DNA of 64,000 nucleotides from Lysobacter sp. (lineage in GTDB: Bacteria; Pseudomonadota; Gammaproteobacteria; Xanthomonadales; Xanthomonadaceae): positions 144,768-208,767 of the forward strand of contig JAHCAU010000008.1 of NCBI GenBank assembly GCA_019634715.1, read 5' to 3'. Below the pieces are notes generated by a model. That model did not search any database. It worked only from the letters and a program-made list of their open reading frames with translations, and was not told the origin of the DNA. Position numbers and translations under genes: made by a program. Of this stretch, positions 61,690 through 64,000 are shown in pieces; the first letter of the stretch is position 1, and each line of letters begins with the position of its first letter.

Positions 61690-62577
61690 TCACTCCAGCT
61701 CCCGATGATACGTCGCCACCTCGCGCCAACCCTTGTCGCGGGCGTGGGCGGCGAGGGTTTCGGCGAGGTAGACCGAGCGGTGCTTGCCGCCGGTGCAGCC
61801 GAAGGCCACGGTGATGTAGCTGCGGGTATCCGCCTGGATGCGCGGCATCCAGGTGTCGAGGAAGGCGGTGACCTGGGCGACGTATTCGCCGACTTCGGGC
61901 TGCGCGTCGAGGTACTCGCGCACGCCCTGGTCGCGCCCGGACAGCGGGCGCAGGCGCGCATCCCAGTGCGGGTTGGGCAGGCAGCGCGCGTCGAACACGA
62001 AGTCGGCGTCGGCGGGCACGCCGCGGCGGTAGGCGAAGGATTCGAACAGCAGGGTCAGCGAGTGCGCGGTCATGCCGAGTTCGGCGATGACGAGGCGGCG
62101 CAGCTGGTGGACATTGAGCTCGCTGGTGTCGATCGTGCGATCGGCGATCGCCGCGATCGGCCGCATCCGCTTGCGCTCGAGCGCGATCGCATCGGCGAGG
62201 CCGAGACCGTCGCCCGACAGCGGGTGGCGGCGGCGCGTTTCCGAGTAGCGCTTGATCAGCACTTCGTCACGGGTGTCGAGGAAGACGAGTTCGTGGTCGA
62301 TGCCGGCCTCGGCCAGCCCGGCAAGCACGCCGGGCAGGCGCTCGAGGTCGCCCGGACGGCTGCGCACGTCGACGCCGACCGCGAGTTTCGGGTGCAGGCC
62401 GGCGGCATCCTCGGACACCGCGCGCACGAACGCCGGCATCAGCGCGCTCGGCAGGTTGTCGACGCAGTAGTAGTCGATGTCCTCGAGCGTGCGCAGGGCG
62501 ACCGACTTGCCCGAGCCGGACAGGCCGCTGACGACGATCAGGCGACTCTTGCCTTGGGGGGCGGGCGTGTCGGTCAT
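61690..62577 (-). CDS. rapZ: RNase adapter protein RapZ
   Basis: Nucleotide-binding adaptor that in E. coli guides GlmZ sRNA to RNase E, tuning GlmS (295 aa). Walker A GLSGSGKS at 18-25, VDNLPSALM, SETRRRHPLSGDGLGLADAI, RPLSGRDQGVREYL and the C-terminal FGCTGGKHRSVYLAETLA motif are conserved. Four bases after hprK. Downstream of ptsN and hprK, the proteobacterial nitrogen-PTS layout. Confidence 0.95.
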   Translation of the reverse strand: MTDTPAPQGKSRLIVVSGLSGSGKSVALRTLEDIDYYCVDNLPSALMPAFVRAVSEDAAGLHPKLAVGVDVRSRPGDLERLPGVLAGLAEAGIDHELVFLDTRDEVLIKRYSETRRRHPLSGDGLGLADAIALERKRMRPIAAIADRTIDTSELNVHQLRRLVIAELGMTAHSLTLLFESFAYRRGVPADADFVFDARCLPNPHWDARLRPLSGRDQGVREYLDAQPEVGEYVAQVTAFLDTWMPRIQADTRSYITVAFGCTGGKHRSVYLAETLAAHARDKGWREVATYHRELE

Positions 62578-62581
62578 GGCT

Positions 62582-63532
62582 TCACCAGGGAGGCAGGCGG
62601 CGCAACTGGTGCGCCTGGCGGTCGACGAAGGTCTGCGCGGGGTCGAAACCCTTGCTCTTCAGCATGTGGCTGCGCACGGCCGCCTCGACCAGCACGGCGA
62701 TGTTGCGGCCGGAGGCGACCGGGATGACGATCTGCGGGATCTGCACGTCGAGCACCTCGCGGTAGCCGACGTCGCCGTAGAGGCGCTTCATGGCGTCGTC
62801 GGCGCCGGCCTGACCCATCGGCTGCAGGTGCACGATCAGGCGCAGGTACTTGGAACCCTTGACCGCGGTATGGCCGAACATCTCGCGCACGTTGAGCACG
62901 CCGAGGCCGCGCACCTCGAGCAGGTCGCGCAGCATTTCCGGGCAGGTGCCGTCGACCACGTCGGGGGCGATCAGGGTGAACTCCGGCGCATCGTCGGCGA
63001 CCAGGCGATGGCCGCGGGTGATCAGTTCGAGCGCCAGTTCGCTCTTGCCGGTGCCGCTCTCGCCGGTGATCAGCACGCCGATCGAGTTCACCTCCATCAG
63101 CACCCCGTGCATGGTCACCTGGCGGGCGAGGCCGCGGGCGAGGTGGTACTGCAGGTAGGTGAGCAGCTCGTGGCCGCGCTTCGGGCTTGCCCACAGCGGC
63201 GTCTGCGATTCCTCGGCGGCCTCGCGCAGGTCGCTCGGGATCGCCTGGTCCTTGGTGATCAGCAGCACCACCGGCTTGTAGGCGATGATCTTCTCGATGG
63301 TTTCCCAGCGCTGGCGCGGATCGAGGCTGTCGAGGTAGTTGAGCTCCTCGGTGCCGATGATCTGCACCTTGTTCGGATAGATGATGTTGAGGTAGCCGAT
63401 CAGCGAGGGTCGTCGCGACATGCCCTCGCCGGGTTCGATCGCGCGCGACTCGCCGCGCATGCCGGCGACCCAGCGCAGCTGCATGCGTTCACCGACGGCA
63501 TCGTGGAGCTGGCGTGCGCTCAGTCTGTCCAT
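62582..63532 (-). CDS. hprK: HPr kinase/phosphorylase
   Basis: Phosphorylates and dephosphorylates a serine of HPr/NPr-like proteins (316 aa). N-terminal domain 1-130; catalytic P-loop GESGTGKS at 157-164 followed by [17 protein letters not shown], and the HPrK signature near residue 205 ([18 protein letters not shown]: here [17 protein letters not shown]). Overlaps ptsN by 13 bases and precedes rapZ by four. Confidence 0.95.
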   Translation of the reverse strand: MDRLSARQLHDAVGERMQLRWVAGMRGESRAIEPGEGMSRRPSLIGYLNIIYPNKVQIIGTEELNYLDSLDPRQRWETIEKIIAYKPVVLLITKDQAIPSDLREAAEESQTPLWASPKRGHELLTYLQYHLARGLARQVTMHGVLMEVNSIGVLITGESGTGKSELALELITRGHRLVADDAPEFTLIAPDVVDGTCPEMLRDLLEVRGLGVLNVREMFGHTAVKGSKYLRLIVHLQPMGQAGADDAMKRLYGDVGYREVLDVQIPQIVIPVASGRNIAVLVEAAVRSHMLKSKGFDPAQTFVDRQAHQLRRLPPW

Positions 63533-63999
63533 GGTTCGGCTTCGGTCCGGTGGCGTTTGAATTCTGCCAGTTCGGCATGCAGCGCAGCGGCATCGGCGGC
63601 GGCGCGCAGGCGGGCGGTCAGCCCGCTGTCGGAAAACATGCCGGCCAGTTCGGCGAGCAGGTGCAGGTGTCCGTCGGTGTAATGCAGGGGCACGACCAGC
63701 GCGGCGACGAGGTCGACCGGACGGCCGTCGACCGATTCGAAATCGATCGGCTTGTCGAGGTGGACGAAGGCGGCACGCGGGTGATCGAGATCGGCGATGC
63801 GCCCGTGCGGGATGGCCACGCCGCGGCCGAGCCCGGTCGAACCGAGTTGCTCGCGCGCCAGCAGCGATGCCCGGATCGGCCCGCGATCGGCCGCCGGGCC
63901 GGCGAGCAGGCTCGCCAGGGCGTCGATCAGGGCGGGTTTGTCGGCAACGGCGAGATCCGTGCGGATGCGCTGCGCGGGCAGCAGGTCGAGAAACGGCAT
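63520..63999 (-). CDS. ptsN: Nitrogen-PTS EIIA component PtsN
   Basis: Phosphotransfer protein of the regulatory PTS-Ntr (159 aa). Active-site His65 in [35 protein letters not shown] and the C-terminal [10 protein letters not shown] region are typical. The start ATG at 63999 matches the usual MPFLDLL-type N-terminus, so the gene is complete even though the window ends one base later; its promoter and any rpoN or hpf gene lie outside. Confidence 0.93.
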   Translation of the reverse strand: MPFLDLLPAQRIRTDLAVADKPALIDALASLLAGPAADRGPIRASLLAREQLGSTGLGRGVAIPHGRIADLDHPRAAFVHLDKPIDFESVDGRPVDLVAALVVPLHYTDGHLHLLAELAGMFSDSGLTARLRAAADAAALHAELAEFKRHRTEAEPWTD

Positions 64000-64000
64000 G

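Overview
The window is a high-GC chromosomal segment with short intergenic gaps and many 4-bp start/stop overlaps. The gene set points to the Xanthomonadaceae, most likely a Lysobacter- or Luteimonas-like organism: alpha-lytic-protease-type S1 proteases, multi-domain subtilisins, the HPr kinase/RapZ/PtsN cluster, a lptD-surA-pdxA-rsmA-apaG-apaH operon, and numerous REP-like palindromes between genes. This assignment is inferred from family knowledge, not from a database search. I see no rRNA, tRNA, CRISPR array, prophage or insertion sequence with a transposase.

Region by region. 0.2-11.5 kb is an exoprotease island: three tandem paralogous S8 proteases that share the propeptide and catalytic core but carry different C-terminal modules, an M28 aminopeptidase, and two divergently placed alpha-lytic-type proteases. 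Most have their own strong terminator, and the S8 genes share a promoter-like signal. 12-15.8 kb holds a one-domain asparaginase-like protein, WrbA, two membrane proteins, a TlpA-like lipoprotein and acylphosphatase. 15.8-22 kb is a sulfate-uptake operon: Rrf2 regulator with two upstream palindromes, DUF2292 protein, porin, Sbp, CysT, CysW, CysA. 22-28 kb has a DUF2145 pair, an HTH regulator, fabA-fabB, PPK2, an HTH protein with MoaB, and an AT-rich small ORF. 28.3-34.8 kb holds small enzymes (GFA, GNAT, RsmE, BioA, NudE, CysQ, MazG, Mpo1-like, DUF486).

35-38.5 kb encodes a MacAB-like tripartite exporter split into adaptor, ATPase and permease. 38.7-43.7 kb has a secreted isoaspartyl peptidase, an ECF-like sigma factor with a VOC protein, an unrecognised lipoprotein/small-protein pair, DgkA and a TerC protein. 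44-46.7 kb is lgt-thyA-(lipoprotein)-folA, followed by a dense REP cluster. 47-55.2 kb is the envelope/ribosome operon lptD to apaH on the minus strand. 55.3-57.4 kb encodes a DUF6580 membrane protein, a PduO-type adenosyltransferase and a deacetylase-fold enzyme. 57.5-61.7 kb has two ubiquinone-pathway hydroxylases, a second Lgt-like protein and an EamA transporter. 61.7-64 kb is ptsN-hprK-rapZ, the nitrogen-PTS regulatory block.

The most unusual features are the modular S8 array with duplicated promoters and near-identical core tracts, several nested inverted-repeat elements (notably one filling the apaG-apaH gap), the palindrome pair before the Rrf2 gene, the REP cluster that overlaps the folA stop codon, and a helical insertion with Spy-like motifs in the MacA-like adaptor.
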